In this document: piece by piece, positions 11,138 through 23,829 of the stretch | Layout: each line of letters begins with the position of its first letter | Position numbering within the stretch: the stretch's first letter is position 1 | Source: Edolisoma coerulescens | Lineage: Eukaryota; Chordata; Aves; Passeriformes; Campephagidae | Reading direction: 5' to 3' | Length of the DNA stretch: 64,000 nucleotides | Assembly: GCA_013397115.1 (NCBI GenBank) | Contig: VWZW01006824.1 | Coordinates: forward strand, 124,001 to 188,000 | Notes under the pieces: generated by a model | What the model was told of the DNA's origin: nothing | What the model saw: only the letters and a program-made list of their open reading frames with translations | Databases searched by the model: none | Position numbers and translations under genes: made by a program

Positions 11138-14100
11138 AATGGATGAAGAAGAGGGCTTCACCTAAAGTAGGTTTTTTGAACTCTCTTCTGCAGGGCAGCA
11201 CTGAAGAAGCTTGCTAAGAAGCCCTCAGAGAAGGATTAAGCATCTCTAGGTAGGATGATTTTCTGTATGTGTGATATTGAAGCGGAAAGTGAAAGGTCAT
11301 GTACCTTTCCCTGTCTGGTGCATTAGCTGCCACCCCATAAATCAGCAAGAGCTGTACATGGTGTAGCGTGGTTGAGGGGAGAGAGTTTTCTTCTTCCGGT
11401 GTAGTATTTTCCTTGTTTTTAAGGAATAAATGTGCCGAAATGTGGATTTGCCAGTGCTCAGTGTAAAATGCCCCTCTGAATGCCAGGATTTATTTAAGCA
11501 CAAACTAGGGGAGTTAACATCACTGTGGCTGGGCTGGGAGAAAGCAGTCAGAGCTACTTTGGCTGAAATCTGTCTCTCCTCTGGGATTTTTGAGGCTAAT
11601 GGCTCTCCAGCCGGTGTAAGGTCACGTAACATGCCACCCACAGAAAGCAACATCAATTTGTGCTGCAAATCTGGCCCAGAGCTGGCATTTCGTGGTTGTA
11701 TACCAACTTCGATGAGAGTCTAAATATCAGGAGAGAAAATAAACTGTTTGGCAAGCAAACGGGAGGGTATTCCAGATAGTCCCAACTGCTCCACTTTGAA
11801 GTGATTTTTGTTACCCTAGGCCCATGGATAGAGTCACACAGCAAAAGGGTAGCAGCAAAAGGCAATATTTTCGTTATTCTGCCATGGTTTTATATATCAC
11901 TTTCATCAAAATGTGGATAGAACATCCAAAATAGGACAGGCACCTTAATGTACATCCCTGGAGAGGTCCCAGTCCCCACCTCAGTCAGGGAAATTGGTGT
12001 CACTCAGTGCCTTTAAAAAAAAAAGAAGGGGAAACAAAACCCCAGCAGATTTCCACACTTGTTTTCCAGTGCCCTAATTTCCCTGTGGAAGCACTCTGTT
12101 TGTTTTCATTTCCAAGCTGTTGTAATGCATCAAAGGCAGTGCTTTTTACGTCCTGGCATGTGTCATGCTGCTCCTTTGGGCTGACACATGGCAGGATCAC
12201 AACCCTATCGGGAGCAGAGGATTTATGGTTCTCAGTTCCCCATGGAGCAGAGATGAGGAGCCTTTGCCCAGCAACTCTTTGCTGGTCCTGGGCTCCTCCA
12301 CATGGGGCTGATCCCTGTGTGTCTGACCCATGGCTTGCCTTTGCTGGCAAAGCATCTGAAGATGCTGACCTTGTCTGGGATCTGTGTTGGCTGAACCAGG
12401 ACTGTGCAGGCAGAAAACATCCCACCTACAGAGAGGCAGAAAGGCTGGGGGGATGCTGGCGAGGGCGTGGGGCAACAGAGCCACGGTAGGATTTCAGGCT
12501 CAAGGTGACACCAGAGGGATATCACATTCCCGTTACTGCAGCTGTATATCAGCAAAACCCTGTCTCTTTGCAGACCCATTCCCAAGACCCCATTTTCCCC
12601 AAAAAGAAACATCAACCATGTCTTTGCACAAAGCAAAGGTGCCAGAAGCAAAGTTAAGTGTTCAAGCATCCCCACCCCAGCTTGTGCTGGGAAAACTGGA
12701 TTTTCTGCTTTCCCTTGCCAATGAACCACAGAGAAACGTCATCTCCTCAGGGAAGGCTTAAGCTCAATTAGGGGCTGTTGGATTTTCAGTGAAAATAGAA
12801 ACCTTTGTGGAGCAGGGGCTGAGCAAGTTCTTCCTTGCCTGGCTCAGAGATGGGTTCTCTACCCATCCCATGGGGAGCTCCTCTGCCTGTGCTTCCTGTT
12901 CCAGCCCTGAAACAGACTTTTCTCAATTAATCTTCTCCTGGGGTAAGCCCTACAGTGGCTGTTGAAAATGCATCTTTCTGAAGAATCTAGGCTTTTCTGT
13001 TCCCAAATATTGATTTAGCAAATATCTGCTGGTATGACCAAGATACATCCAGTGGCTCAGGCTTACTGAAGAAAACTAGTTGATGCTGAAAAGGGAAAGA
13101 AAAAAAAGTGTTTCTGACCCAGGTTGCCTTTTCCAGCAACAATGGTGTTTCAGTGCAATGAGAGCTTGTGCCTTGGCCCTGGTTTATTTTCAGGGTTGTG
13201 ATGGGCACTACTGACTTTCCCCACACAGGGCAACCCGAAAATCTAGCCCTGCTTGGCTGGGCACTGGTGGCATCATGGAAGTGCTTGGATTGAGGGGTTA
13301 TAAATACCAGAGAGGGCATGCTCATGTCAAAATCCAGAGGTGCCCTGGCTTTGTCTCTATCTTAGGCTGATTTTTCAGTCTTTAGAGGTTGTTGGGTCTT
13401 CCCGTAGCTGCTTTGGGCTCCCTGGTCCCAGGTGGAGATTGAGGTTAGTGTTAGGGTTAAGATTGGAGTTCCTTGTGCTAAACATTCAACACAGCTGGAC
13501 TTTCTTGGCTCAGAGGACCTCTTGCAGCCCCCCAGCCTTGCTGCCAGAAGGGATTTTAGAAGACAAAATGTGCAGAGGTGAGGATGCCCATTTTGGGCCG
13601 GGTGCTGCTCAGATGCACAAAGATCAGCACAGTCATGACCCCCTCCTACTCCTGGCCCCCATCACTCTGGTACCCGACCCACAGCAGCCTGGCAAGGAAA
13701 GGATGTGGCTCTCCCCATTGCACCACTCAAGCAGTTAAATGAGCTGCCCAAGGTCACATGAGAGATGTGGGCTGCCACTGCTGGCGTTTAGCATGCAGCT
13801 AATTGATACCCTTGGCATTGTAAAGGCTGCTGTGAAAAAGCATCAGACAAGACAGTGCAGGAGGTGAGAGCATCACAGTGAGTGCAAATGGTTTTTAAAT
13901 AGAAGCAGAGCCCCTGTTTCCTTCTTGAATGAGGTTGTAGGACTGGATTTCTTACTGCCAGGTTTGTTTATAGTCAGTGGAAGTAAAAGAAGGTACATGG
14001 CACATTTTGGGAGGTGGCATTATCATAGAGACAATGTGATGTCTCAGAGACCGTAATAAATACTGCTAAATATTTAAGAGCTTATAAATGTTTTAAAAGA

Positions 14101-17100
14101 ATCCCTGAGAAGTTACTGATGGAGTTTAATCTCGTGCTCAGGAAAACTTCTCCTCGCTTTGGGTCATGAAGAGGAGATGCTTGAGATGCAGGAAGCTAAT
14201 GACAAAGGCTGTGAAAAACGAGTCTATCTGGGGTGCAGTGATAGGAATGTGACATCTACTGATATATAATGGCCCCCAGAAGAGCCATGGGTGCTGCAGT
14301 CCTGCCGGTGCTGCCTTGTCCTCCCAGCACAGCACCCAAGAACTTGCAGTTTCAGTGTGTTTTGGGCAAGTGCAGGGCGCGGAGGTGTGTCGGTGACTCG
14401 GCCGTGGCGGCACAGGGCTGGGCTGGCGGGTGTCACTGTTGCTGCCACGCTGAGCCAGGGACACTTGGCGCTGGGCATAACTTGCCCTCTTAGACCCCTC
14501 GCACCGAAGAAAGGTTTCGGCGGCTTGGATGTCAGTGGAAGCTCCTCCGCTGTGTTACAGAAGAGTGAGCAGGGATGCCGCAGCTCCCCGTGTCCCATCA
14601 CCCGGGGTGTTTGAAGTGAGATCTGTCCTGGCTCTGCCCTGGTCAAGCAGTTCCCGCTGCGCTCTGCTGATGCTGCTGAGCTCCAATGCCGTGCGGAGCC
14701 AGGCCGGAGCTCAGTCAGCCTCTCTCTGTCTGTCACGTCCTCCCAGAGCCCCATTACACCTCCCACTCCATCGATCGATCCCTCCAGCTAATTACGCATT
14801 CAGATTTCAGCCGGGGATGAAACGCAACCAGGAGGCAGCCTCGCAGGGGCCCGCACTTCTTAATCATGCTGCAGACAGCAGAGCAAAGTCTCTCTCAAGC
14901 TCCTGACGAGCTTTTGTTACATGGAGGGGGAAGAAATTTTGCTTCTGGACATTTGCCGATGTATTCCCATTTAAGCAAAGGGGAAAGGGTGAGCTGCCAT
15001 TCCACTCAGGCATTTCCCCAAGCTCTGTCCAAGCAGCAACGCTCTCATTAAACTGCTTTGCAGTTCAGTCATGTCAACCAAACAAGAAAAAGTGATTCTT
15101 GAAATTCAGGATATTAAAACAACACATCATTAACAAAAGCCTCAGCTCCTGCTTCTTCATCCCTCTTTACTTAGAGAACTCCATCCTTTCATCTCAAATC
15201 CCTTGCTATGGGATGCAGTAGCCCTCAGTGCTGCTCCTCTACAAGGACTGCAGTGGATAATCAAAGAGCAGCCTGCTGAGATTTTTAATTGCTCAAGTTT
15301 TCTTAAGAACCAAGCAAGAGAGTTTTACGTTTGATAGCAGAGTCCTTTTTCATTGTTTTCCACCAGAAATGGTTTTTACCCAGCTGTTGGTTGGGATATT
15401 TACTCTCTTCAATAACAGATGCACATAGGATGTAAGGAAAATTTAATTAGACAAAAAGGGAAGAATAGTGGGGATTCGCTGATTTTCAGGATTCAGGCTG
15501 TCAGGAAAAACATGAGCAGTGTTTTTCTGTGCAAGTCCAGGCCCTGGGCACTGTTTGAAATGAGGTAAGTGGGGAAACTCCATGGCCAAACAGGTTTAAA
15601 ATACCTGAGGTACCAGAACTCCCTATGAGAGGGCCACATCTGAATGACATCTCACAAATCTCTTCCTCCCAAAGAAGTGGACCTGGAGCAACCCATCACC
15701 CCATAAATCCACGTGCAGGAGAGGAGGCAGTCTGGATACAGGCAGATGATACAGATTTTATTAGAATCATCTATTTGCCATCAAATGCTTCATAGTACCC
15801 AAAAAATAGCTGTAAAAAAAGCCAAGTACCCGTGACTGAGTCAGATAATGTCCTATTTTTGGGTGTGGGGGGTTACGCAACCTGCTGCCTCTGAGCCCAG
15901 CTCTGAACATCCCCATGGACCCCAGACTCCACATTGCTGGACCTCGTGGGCACCGTGCATCCAGAGGGGGGGAAGGAAGGCTGAAATCTTCCTCTGCAAG
16001 AGCAGGGAGGCCCCAGTGAAGCTCTGCTACTTGCAGGCTGATAAGCAGAGGTGGAAAGGGGAATCGAGGGGTCATCCAGTCCCTGGAGATGAAGCTGTTT
16101 GCAGAGCTGGGCAGAAATAAAACTGTGGTTGATGAACAAGGCTTTGTGATTGAAGCTAGAAGTTTGCACATGAAAAGAACGGATTGTGGAGAATTTCAGA
16201 ACCTTAAAAAGGCAAGGAAAAAAATGTCTAAAGTGCCAAAATAGGGGATGTGGGCAATTCCAGAGGGGGCCTTTTCTTCTACAATTGAAGAAAAATGAAT
16301 AAAAGAAAATAGAGAAAAAAAATCAGTATCAAAACACAGCACATTGATCAACCAGATACCATTTCACCCCACCAAAACCCTCATTTCAGTTTGAAGAAAT
16401 CATCAGAACAATCCTCCAGTTCTCACATATCCACAGGACAGTACAAGCCCTTTCCACTGCAGAACCTATAAAGAAACTAATCTCAGCACCTTCCTTTCAA
16501 ATCCAGCTATTTGTTGGCTCTGTCTCCAACTCTGAAACACCACGACAGAGAACCTGGAGCCTCTGACCTTGTCTGGTGATGCATTTAATCCCAGTATTTT
16601 ACCCAAGACCATCCTCAAAATGAACTATATTTTTTTAATTGAAAAAATTTGCTTTCTGCCTTGCTCTACAGAGCTGCCTTTTGGTTTTCAAGCTCTGGAC
16701 ATAGTTGTATTAGTGCTCCCTGAGCTGGGGCCACATGGGGAAGTGAATTAATTGTCAAAGCAAGCAAAAGCTCGTTGTCTGGCAGAGCGCCAGCATGGGC
16801 TTTGGCGTGTTAGCAGAGCTGCACGGATTAGGTTTTGCTTTTGACATTGGTGCCTTGGCTTTTGTCCTTTGGGTGGCATCACTTGCATGGGAAGGAAGTA
16901 GGAGGCAAAATGTGAGGAGGCCAAGATGGAGGAGAAGCACTTTAGGCAGCAGATCCCACTGCTGGGTGTCCGTGCCACTCGGCATGTCCCAGCACTTCGC
17001 ACTGAGACCCAAAGCCAGTGCGGGGACGACTCAGAGGTTCCCCTCCTGAGCTGGCTGCAGAGCAGGAGGGTCAAGCAGCGGCCCATGCTCAGTGCTCCTC

Positions 17101-20054
17101 TGAGTGGCAATGGGAAATGAAAGGGAACTGGTTGGAGTTCTGTGTGTCGGCCAAGGTGAGCAGGTGGGCTCCCTGCGTTGAACAGTGGTGGGGGTTTCAC
17201 GTGCCTTTAACACGGGACTTTGTTCTGAATCTTATTTTTCTTCAATTATTAAGACTTTTTGCATGGGCTGTTTTTTCTTCTCTGTACCTCCTTAGGATAT
17301 AAATAGAGTTTCATTTTGGGTTAAAGGCCACCAATGTTTGTGTCAAGCTTTAGAAACAACTTCTGCCCTCTCTGTCCTTCCATCTTTCCTCCCCGTCACA
17401 GTAAAATCCCAAACTTTTTCTCATAGCCACATAAAGCTAGAAAATACAACTTAAATTTGTGACTCAGAACACCTCTCAAAGTGCAACTGATACCACAAAT
17501 AACTTGGAGTGTTTTCAGGACTATGTGGGTGTTTGTCTCAACCCCTTGGTAGGGATGGCTTGTCATCACTGTGTCTCATCTACTTTGTTATATGTTATAT
17601 ATCTTGGGCAAAGTATTAATTTATATGTATGATATTCATTTTGTATACATAGATGCAATTCAGCCTCATTTGGGGAGCCCCAGTGATCCGGGATTTTAAC
17701 TGGCAGACGAAGCGGGAAGCTCTGTTGCAGTAAGTTCAGCTCCTCACAAGGTTCAGTGGTGGGATGCAGTTGCAGATTTGGGGTTGTAAGAAGAATCCCA
17801 GCTTTCTGGAATCCCAAGGATAATGGTAAGTCTTAAATCCACATAGAAGAATAACCCAATGGGAATCTTTCCTCCACTAGAAGAGACTTCCACATAATTA
17901 ACTAATCTCCTATTCAGGCAAAAATCCTATGGGAAAAGGTTGGCTTTTGGTCTGAATAAAACATGGTAAAATCCACACTGAGAAAAATGATGGTTGACAC
18001 ACAGTGGTGTGTCTACAGTGACATACCCATGCAAATATTGTACTTCCTTTTGGCTTAATTAAAAGAAAGGTGTTAAAGAGATACATTGTCTCTTTCTATG
18101 TTAAGCAAAAAATCCTCCTGTTAGGTTCTCGAAGCCCAAATATTTGTCTGAATGATGAAGACAATATTTTTGCATGAATTCAGCTGTTTGAAATGCATCA
18201 TTTACAGGACAGAGCACTGTTTTGGTTGGACTCTATAGCACAGAGCTAGAAGAGTAACAGATTTTGGTTGAGATTCCTATGGCTTCACAGGATTAATACT
18301 TTTAGACTTGGGAAGAAGTGTTCCTGAAACAAAAATGATCAGGGATTTAGAAGCTAAATTCCATGTCCTTTCCTCATGGAAGTCTCATTTGTCCCTGTCA
18401 GGTATCTCAAGTATTGTATTCCAGGAGCTCTACAGGATGCATGCATAGAAAATTTCCACATCAAGCCGCCCTGTTTGAGCTAAAACCTGTCTTCCTGAAA
18501 GATATCTGAGTGTTCATTTACAGCCTTCATGCGACAGAGAATCCATCAGGTACCCAGGTACCTTCTCCTACTACTTGATTACCTTCACTCGAACCCACAC
18601 AACATATCTGTAGTTTGAAGTGGTGCGGGATCCACTCTTGGCATCTCACCGGTCCTTATGCTGCTGAATAAAGTTGCCCACTTTCATCACATCTCACACA
18701 CCCCTCCCGCAAGCAGATCAAGTGGCTCCTTAACACCTTTAAGGATGCATCTAGACTGGGCCTCCCTAGTCTCCTGCCACAAAGCCTGGCTTCCGAAACT
18801 AATGTAACTCTTGTCACTGTTCCTCAGAGAAGGGTTTTGCTAATGCTGTACATGAAAATAATACAACCTTTCTTCTTCTGCTTGATATTCCCCTGCTCAT
18901 ATCTACAAGGATCGCGTTAGCTGCTTTATTTACAGCACCACACAGAGTTTTCATTCAGCGGCTTGCGCACAATCCCCCCTCAGTCCTTGACACCGCTGCT
19001 GTTTGGCAGAAGACATTTGCCTTTTGTTTACATTGATGTGCGTTCTTCCTCGCTGGACATATGACTTTGCCTTTGACTTCGCTGTTGAACAAGCCCTTTT
19101 TATCAAACAACCTGAGTCAGGCAGCACAACTGACTCATTACCAGCAGGAATTGCTATGCTGCCCACTTCGGGGTCATGGCCACTTTTTACCATCAGGGAT
19201 TATATATTTTCTTTCACATCTTTGATAAAGCTATTGAACAGTACTGAGCAAAAAGAAAATCTCATTGCGAGTCTATAAGAACACGGACTGCATACTGATC
19301 TTTATTTTCTAAAATACATTTTGTTACTTGTTGTCATTCCACTAAATAAGGGCTGCACAGATATCTTTAGTATTACTTAATCAAAATAAGACTAAATGTG
19401 AATTACAGAAATCTTTTTCATCAGTGGTTGCTTCCATCAACCAAGTCCCTGTAATTTAATTTAATAATTGTTTTTATTTTTAAATAGTTCCTCTTGATCC
19501 TTGCTGGCAATTTCTTTTTGCTTAGGGAACAGGATTTTAAAAAATTTTCAAGCATATTGGTGCTGAGGACTACGTTTTTCTGGCACTTATGAAATGGAAA
19601 AACAATGTGATCCTTTGCATCTAGAAAACCATCATTTTCTAACCTAATGCCCAACTCATTATGTTCTAGAAAAACAAGGTATGATGCAGAAATACCCCAA
19701 GCTGATTTCAATTATTTTTATATAGCTTATATACTTAGAAACTTATATACAGCTTTTAGAAACCCCAGGGATGATTCTCCACTGGTAGCACAAGACCTTC
19801 GGTATCTGCTTCCCAGCCTTAAATCTCCTATCAGACATAAAGGATGAATCCCGTCTCTGCACTCCAAGAAAGGATATTAGAGGAGCTGATCTTTCTACTC
19901 CCATTTTTTCAGTGGTCTGCAGTGGACACTTCACCCTCACAGGACTCCTCCCCAGCCAAGTGAGCTGCTGTTTGCATAGGGATTTCCGGGCATTTTGAGC
20001 TTTACCCAAACCGTCAGTATTTATGGCATGTCAGACTGCCTTTGATGGAGACTG

Positions 20055-20098
20055 CCCTTTCTCCCTCCCTCCTTCTCTTCCTCCTTCCCTCCCTCTTG
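20055..20098. repeat. CCCT/CCTT pyrimidine microsatellite
   Basis: This is an interrupted TCCC/TTCC run of about 44 bases with strong strand asymmetry. It lies about 250 bp from the GC-rich island that follows. Confidence 0.8.
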
Positions 20099-20339
20099 TC
20101 TTGCCTAAGCAGGCTGTAGCAGTGATTCTAGCATCCCCATCATCTGTATCATCACAGGGATGCTCGGTAATATCCATCATCTCACACGAACATTTCCCGT
20201 TCCTTTGACCTAGCATCAATCTAATGGCTGGGTACTCCAATATCTCCATTGAGTGCCTGTATTTTTGTTGACTTTTGTATCTGGCTGTGGCTGCTTGGCT
20301 CTATCTCCTCCCTGGTCAGAGGAAATGGAAGTGCTGCAG

Positions 20340-20665
20340 CGGCTGCAGACTCGCAGACCCGAGGGCGAGTAGCGGCGGACAAACAGCGCCAGGACCGACC
20401 CCGAGGGCTGCGGGGACGGGAGCGTGAGAAGGTGAGTGCAGAGCGGGGACCCCGGCCATCCGAGGGGGACAGCCCCAAGGGACTGGGGACAGCTGCCAGG
20501 GATGGGGGTCAGGTTCGGAGGCCCGGGCGGTCCCCGCCCNNNNNNNNNNNNNNNNNNNNNNNNNNNNNNCCGGGCGGGAGCGGGGGCGGCGCCACGGCTG
20601 CGGGAGCGGGGCCGGGGCCGCCACTCGCCAGCACGGCCCGGGGCGTGCCCCCCATGGGGTCCTAC
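20340..20665. promoter_or_regulatory. GC-rich, CpG-dense island, candidate NMNAT2 promoter/first exon
   Basis: The island is rich in CG dinucleotides (for example GGGCGAGTAGCGGCGGAC and GGGCGGGAGCGGGGGCGGCG) and contains a 30-N gap at 20540-20569. The N gap is flanked by G/C runs that could form quadruplexes, which commonly cause gaps. NMNAT2 is transcribed leftward from somewhere between 4.4 kb and the SMG7 promoter. This is the only large CpG island in that interval, so I infer that it holds the missing first exon. A plus-strand GCGTGAGAAG followed by GTGAGTGC also looks like a splice donor, so a divergent non-coding transcript is possible. Confidence 0.5.
20540..20569. other. Assembly gap (30 N)
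   Basis: Thirty consecutive N lie inside the GC-rich island. The gap size may be nominal. Confidence 0.98.
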
Positions 20666-20830
20666 ACAGGCGTGTGTGCGTGTACACTCATGTGCACACT
20701 CCACGGGCACACATCCATCCCCGCGGCAGGGAGAGGGGCACACGCCCCGGCACAGATGCACCCATGCACACACACAGAGATGGGCACACATCCACATCCC
20801 CTCTACATACACGCACACTCACAGAGGTGC
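20664..20830. repeat. CA/GT-rich low-complexity stretch
   Basis: Interrupted alternating purine-pyrimidine sequence (GTGTGTGCGTGTACAC, then many CACACA units) directly follows the GC island. It looks like a degenerate dinucleotide repeat. Confidence 0.75.
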
Positions 20831-20868
20831 AGCAGGGACACACTGGCATCCCCAGGACTGAGGACATG

Positions 20869-21233
20869 TAATAGGAGGTTTAGCCTGCCGATGAGGAGGC
20901 TGAAAGGTGACCTTATCACGCCCTACAACTCCCTGAAAGGAGGGTGTAAGCAGGTGGGGGGGGTCAGTATTTTCTCCCAGGCAACCAGCGACGGGACAAG
21001 GAGACATATTCTTAGTCTGGCAGACATCAGGAGGAATTTCTTCACAGAAAAGGTGATTAGACATTGGAATGGGCTGCCCAGAGAGGCAGGGGAGTCACAG
21101 TCCCTGGAGGTGTTTAAGGAAAGAATGGATGTGGCACTTAATGCCATAACGTAGTTGACAAGGTGATAATCAGTCATAGATTGAACTTGATGATCTCAGA
21201 GGTCTTTTCCAGCCTAACTGATTCTGTGATCTG
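20869..21233 (+). mobile_element. CR1 LINE 3' end, about 365 bp
   Basis: The CR1 blocks appear in order: GGAGGCTGAAAGGTGACCTT, CCCTACAACTCCCTGAAAGG, CATCAGGAGGAATTTCTTCA, GACATTGGAATGGGCTGCCC, CCCTGGAGGTGTTTAAGGAA, GTTGACAAGGTGATAATCAG and a terminal CTGATTCTGTGAT. This subfamily differs from the GGGCTTGGAGCAACC type elsewhere in the window. Confidence 0.92.
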
Positions 21234-22311
21234 CACAACTCAGTGCTCATGAGCAGCTACGTGTGTGCCCCCTGTCCTTCTCAGGTGATCCCAGCCTGGG
21301 ACCTCCATAGGCCTCCCAGCTGCTCCAGCCCCAGCACAACATTGCTGCAGCACCCTTTTCTGGGGTTCTGTGGGGAAAATAACTTGGGGGGCTTCAGTTT
21401 CACCCAACACATCCATTTCACTGCCTGAAAGGGACCAACATCAAATAGATGCTATGCATTCACCAAAACCCAGTCTTTACAGCAAGGTAAACTAGTCCCA
21501 GACTATCCAACTGTCTAATTCTCTAAATTTCTAATTTTTACGACTGCAGCATTGCTGTTCTCCACTAAAGAAGCTCCTTGCCCCAAGCGAGGGCCAGCAG
21601 AGCTCTCTCTGCTTACAGCCACTGGAGGAGAGCTGCAGGCAGCTGCCTTCAACCCCTTCCCGAAGGCTGTCCTAGCCTTATCTCTGGCTCCTACACACAG
21701 ATTTTCCTCTCAGCAGGGAGTTATTTGCCACCAACAGGTCTCCCTTTCTACCTTCATCTGTCTTCCTCCTCCTTAAGAAGACACTCCCCAGACACTCATT
21801 TCTGCCTTCTCATGGCAGAGGCTTTTAGCCCTATGCACAGCAGTGGGCTGTGTTTCTCCTTGTCCTGTTAAGATTAATTATTCCCAGTCCTTTGCTTGAA
21901 AACTTTTTCCCTCCCAGCTCAACCAGGTGCTGGAATACTCATTGGCCTGAGTGACATGAAGGAGCAAGACCACAAGGGAATGAACCCAAGATGACGCTGA
22001 ATCTGTTTGTTAAATCTCTGTTGTGGAGGCCCTGGCTGCACTCACACTCTCAGGAGCACACGTTGATAGCAAGGGGTGGTCTATCTCACTGCATAGGGGT
22101 GTGGTAACACTTCTGGGGTTATATTTTCATCCTGATTTTTAATTCAGACTAAGCTGGTGTTGAGGGAGAGAGATGCTGAGACAGCTGGTGTGCTCTGCCT
22201 CTCGTTCCATTTCTCCACTTCGACTTCATCCTGATCCTCAGGGAGATATGGGATATATTAACAGGGTGATCCTTTTTGGCATCAAGCTGGCTCAAAACCC
22301 ACTGATGTTTC

Positions 22312-22466
22312 ATAGAATCATAGAATCATCAAATGGTTTGGATTGGAAGAGACCTGAAAGATCATCTCATTCCAACCCTGTGTCATGGACAGGGACACCT
22401 TTCTTTAGACCAGGTTGCTCCAAGCCCCATCCAACCCGGCCTTGGACACTTCCAGAGAGAGTTTGA
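22312..22466 (-). mobile_element. CR1 LINE 3' end fragment, inverted
   Basis: On the plus strand it begins CATAGAATCATAGAATCATC, the reverse complement of the CR1 terminal octamer repeat. It continues through GGTTTGGATTGGAAGAGACC and CAGGTTGCTCCAAGCCCCAT, so the element lies on the minus strand. Confidence 0.93.
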
Positions 22467-23757
22467 GAGCTGACAGCCCCCTTTGAATAGGCTTTGCAGG
22501 TTGGGGATAAGCAAGGAAGCAGACAGAGATGCCAGAATTTAAACAAGCCATTAAAAACTCCACACGTATAGCACATGCAGTGTGGAAAGGAGAAAGCAGT
22601 TAACATGCATTGGCCAGAGGTTCTCATAGTCAGGAAAAGAAATAACAATAAAAATACTAGGAGAATACTCTCAAGTAGGAGAAAACAAATGCTGTTAAGG
22701 GTGTAAATTTCTGTCTACAGGCAAAAATCCTTCAAGGAATCTTGTTTCCTTACCAGCAGAAGGCCAGGTGGGGAGCTTGCTGCTGCAAACACAAAATTAT
22801 TAGGTTCTTAGAGTTTCTCTCTCAGTGTTAGTCTCCCCAGGCCCATGACAGTGGGCTAGTAGGTGGCACAGATGTGGCAGAACTGCTTCAAGATGGCTTG
22901 ACTGATGGGGCAATGAGGTGTCCTGAAAGCATCAGTGTCACCTTTGCTTGTTGGGCTGAGCTGCAAGAAAGGCCATGGGAGGCACATCCATCCCTTTCAT
23001 TGGCTGCATGGGGAAAGGGTCATAAATAAATGAACAAAAAACATTAAGCCAGTAAGGGGACAGTGCTCTACCTTCTTACTAGCTCTGTGTGGACATATGG
23101 TGATTCGATGGGATTAGATTTTGGGGTTGTGTTGGGCTTTTTCCTGTGCTGCTCCTCCAAGCTTACCCTGAAAAGGAGAGACTCACAACCTCGGGAAAAG
23201 AAGTGTCTCTGCAGTTTACCACTGGTGCTGTGCTCAGCATAACTCTGCCTTTAAAACCACAGGTCTTTTCATCAGGGAAAAGGGTGCTCCTCTCCTGCAC
23301 GTTCCCACCAAGGATGGTGTCCTACCTCCTTCCCTTGGGGGTGGTAAAACTGCACTGATATGAAATATGGGGGGGTGCCCTTTATGAGAAGATTCTTCAT
23401 GATTCCTTTTATATAGAAGAGACTGAAGTTGAGGTGAGACAGCTGAATTTTTTGTTAATCCTAACCCCATTCTCTGCTAATTCTGCATAGGAAATTTTGC
23501 AGGGGAGCATGTTTTCCCTTCTGTAGCTTATACAACCTGCAGCTGTAGGAGCATAAAGTGCTGCTGTTGCAGAAGGCACAAATGGACAAAACTGCCTGTG
23601 GCCAAGTTCTCCCACTGCCTGGTGATGCCAAACACATCTCGCTGGTCCTGACAGCTCCTGCCATGCAGCTGAATCTCTCTGCCTGCTTCATTTCACTCGG
23701 TGGTTTGACCTTAAACACCACTGAAAGGTCAAGATCACCCGTCCAGACGTGGGTTAT

Positions 23758-23829
23758 GCACTGCCTGGCCATGGTGAGGACAAGGTCTGGTCAGCACTAC
23801 CTGGCCGTGGTGAGGATGAGGTCTGGGCA
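23758..23829. repeat. Two-copy tandem repeat, 36-bp unit
   Basis: The units 23758-23793 and 23794-23829 both follow GCACT(G/A)CCTGGCC(A/G)TGG and end in AGGTCTGG(T/G)CA. They differ at five of 36 positions. The unit length is a multiple of three, but I see no coding support. Confidence 0.85.

Larger units (their letters stand above)
4422..20339. other. Presumed NMNAT2 intron 1
   Basis: No exon of a recognisable gene is found on either strand. The stretch is AT-moderate and carries four CR1 tails, short A/T tracts and scattered short ORFs without conserved features. A mildly CpG-bearing stretch at about 14.3-14.8 kb was read on both strands for the NMNAT2 first exon (ATG followed by the GSFNP motif), which is absent. 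The intron assignment rests on NMNAT2 exon 1 lying further right. Confidence 0.5.

Noticed and set aside
13441..13462. Telomere-like GTTAGTGTTAGGGTTAAG
   Set aside because: Only one exact TTAGGG unit with two degenerate neighbours; too short to call an interstitial telomeric repeat.
14290..14800. Mild CpG-bearing region considered as the NMNAT2 first exon
   Set aside because: Neither strand contains the NMNAT2 N-terminal motif or a matching donor, and CpG density is well below the 20.4 and 31.7 kb islands.
20216..21154. Long ORFs (200-301 codons) on both strands across the GC island and N gap
   Set aside because: They run through 30 unknown bases, CA repeats and a CR1 tail. High GC removes stop codons by chance, and no domain is visible.
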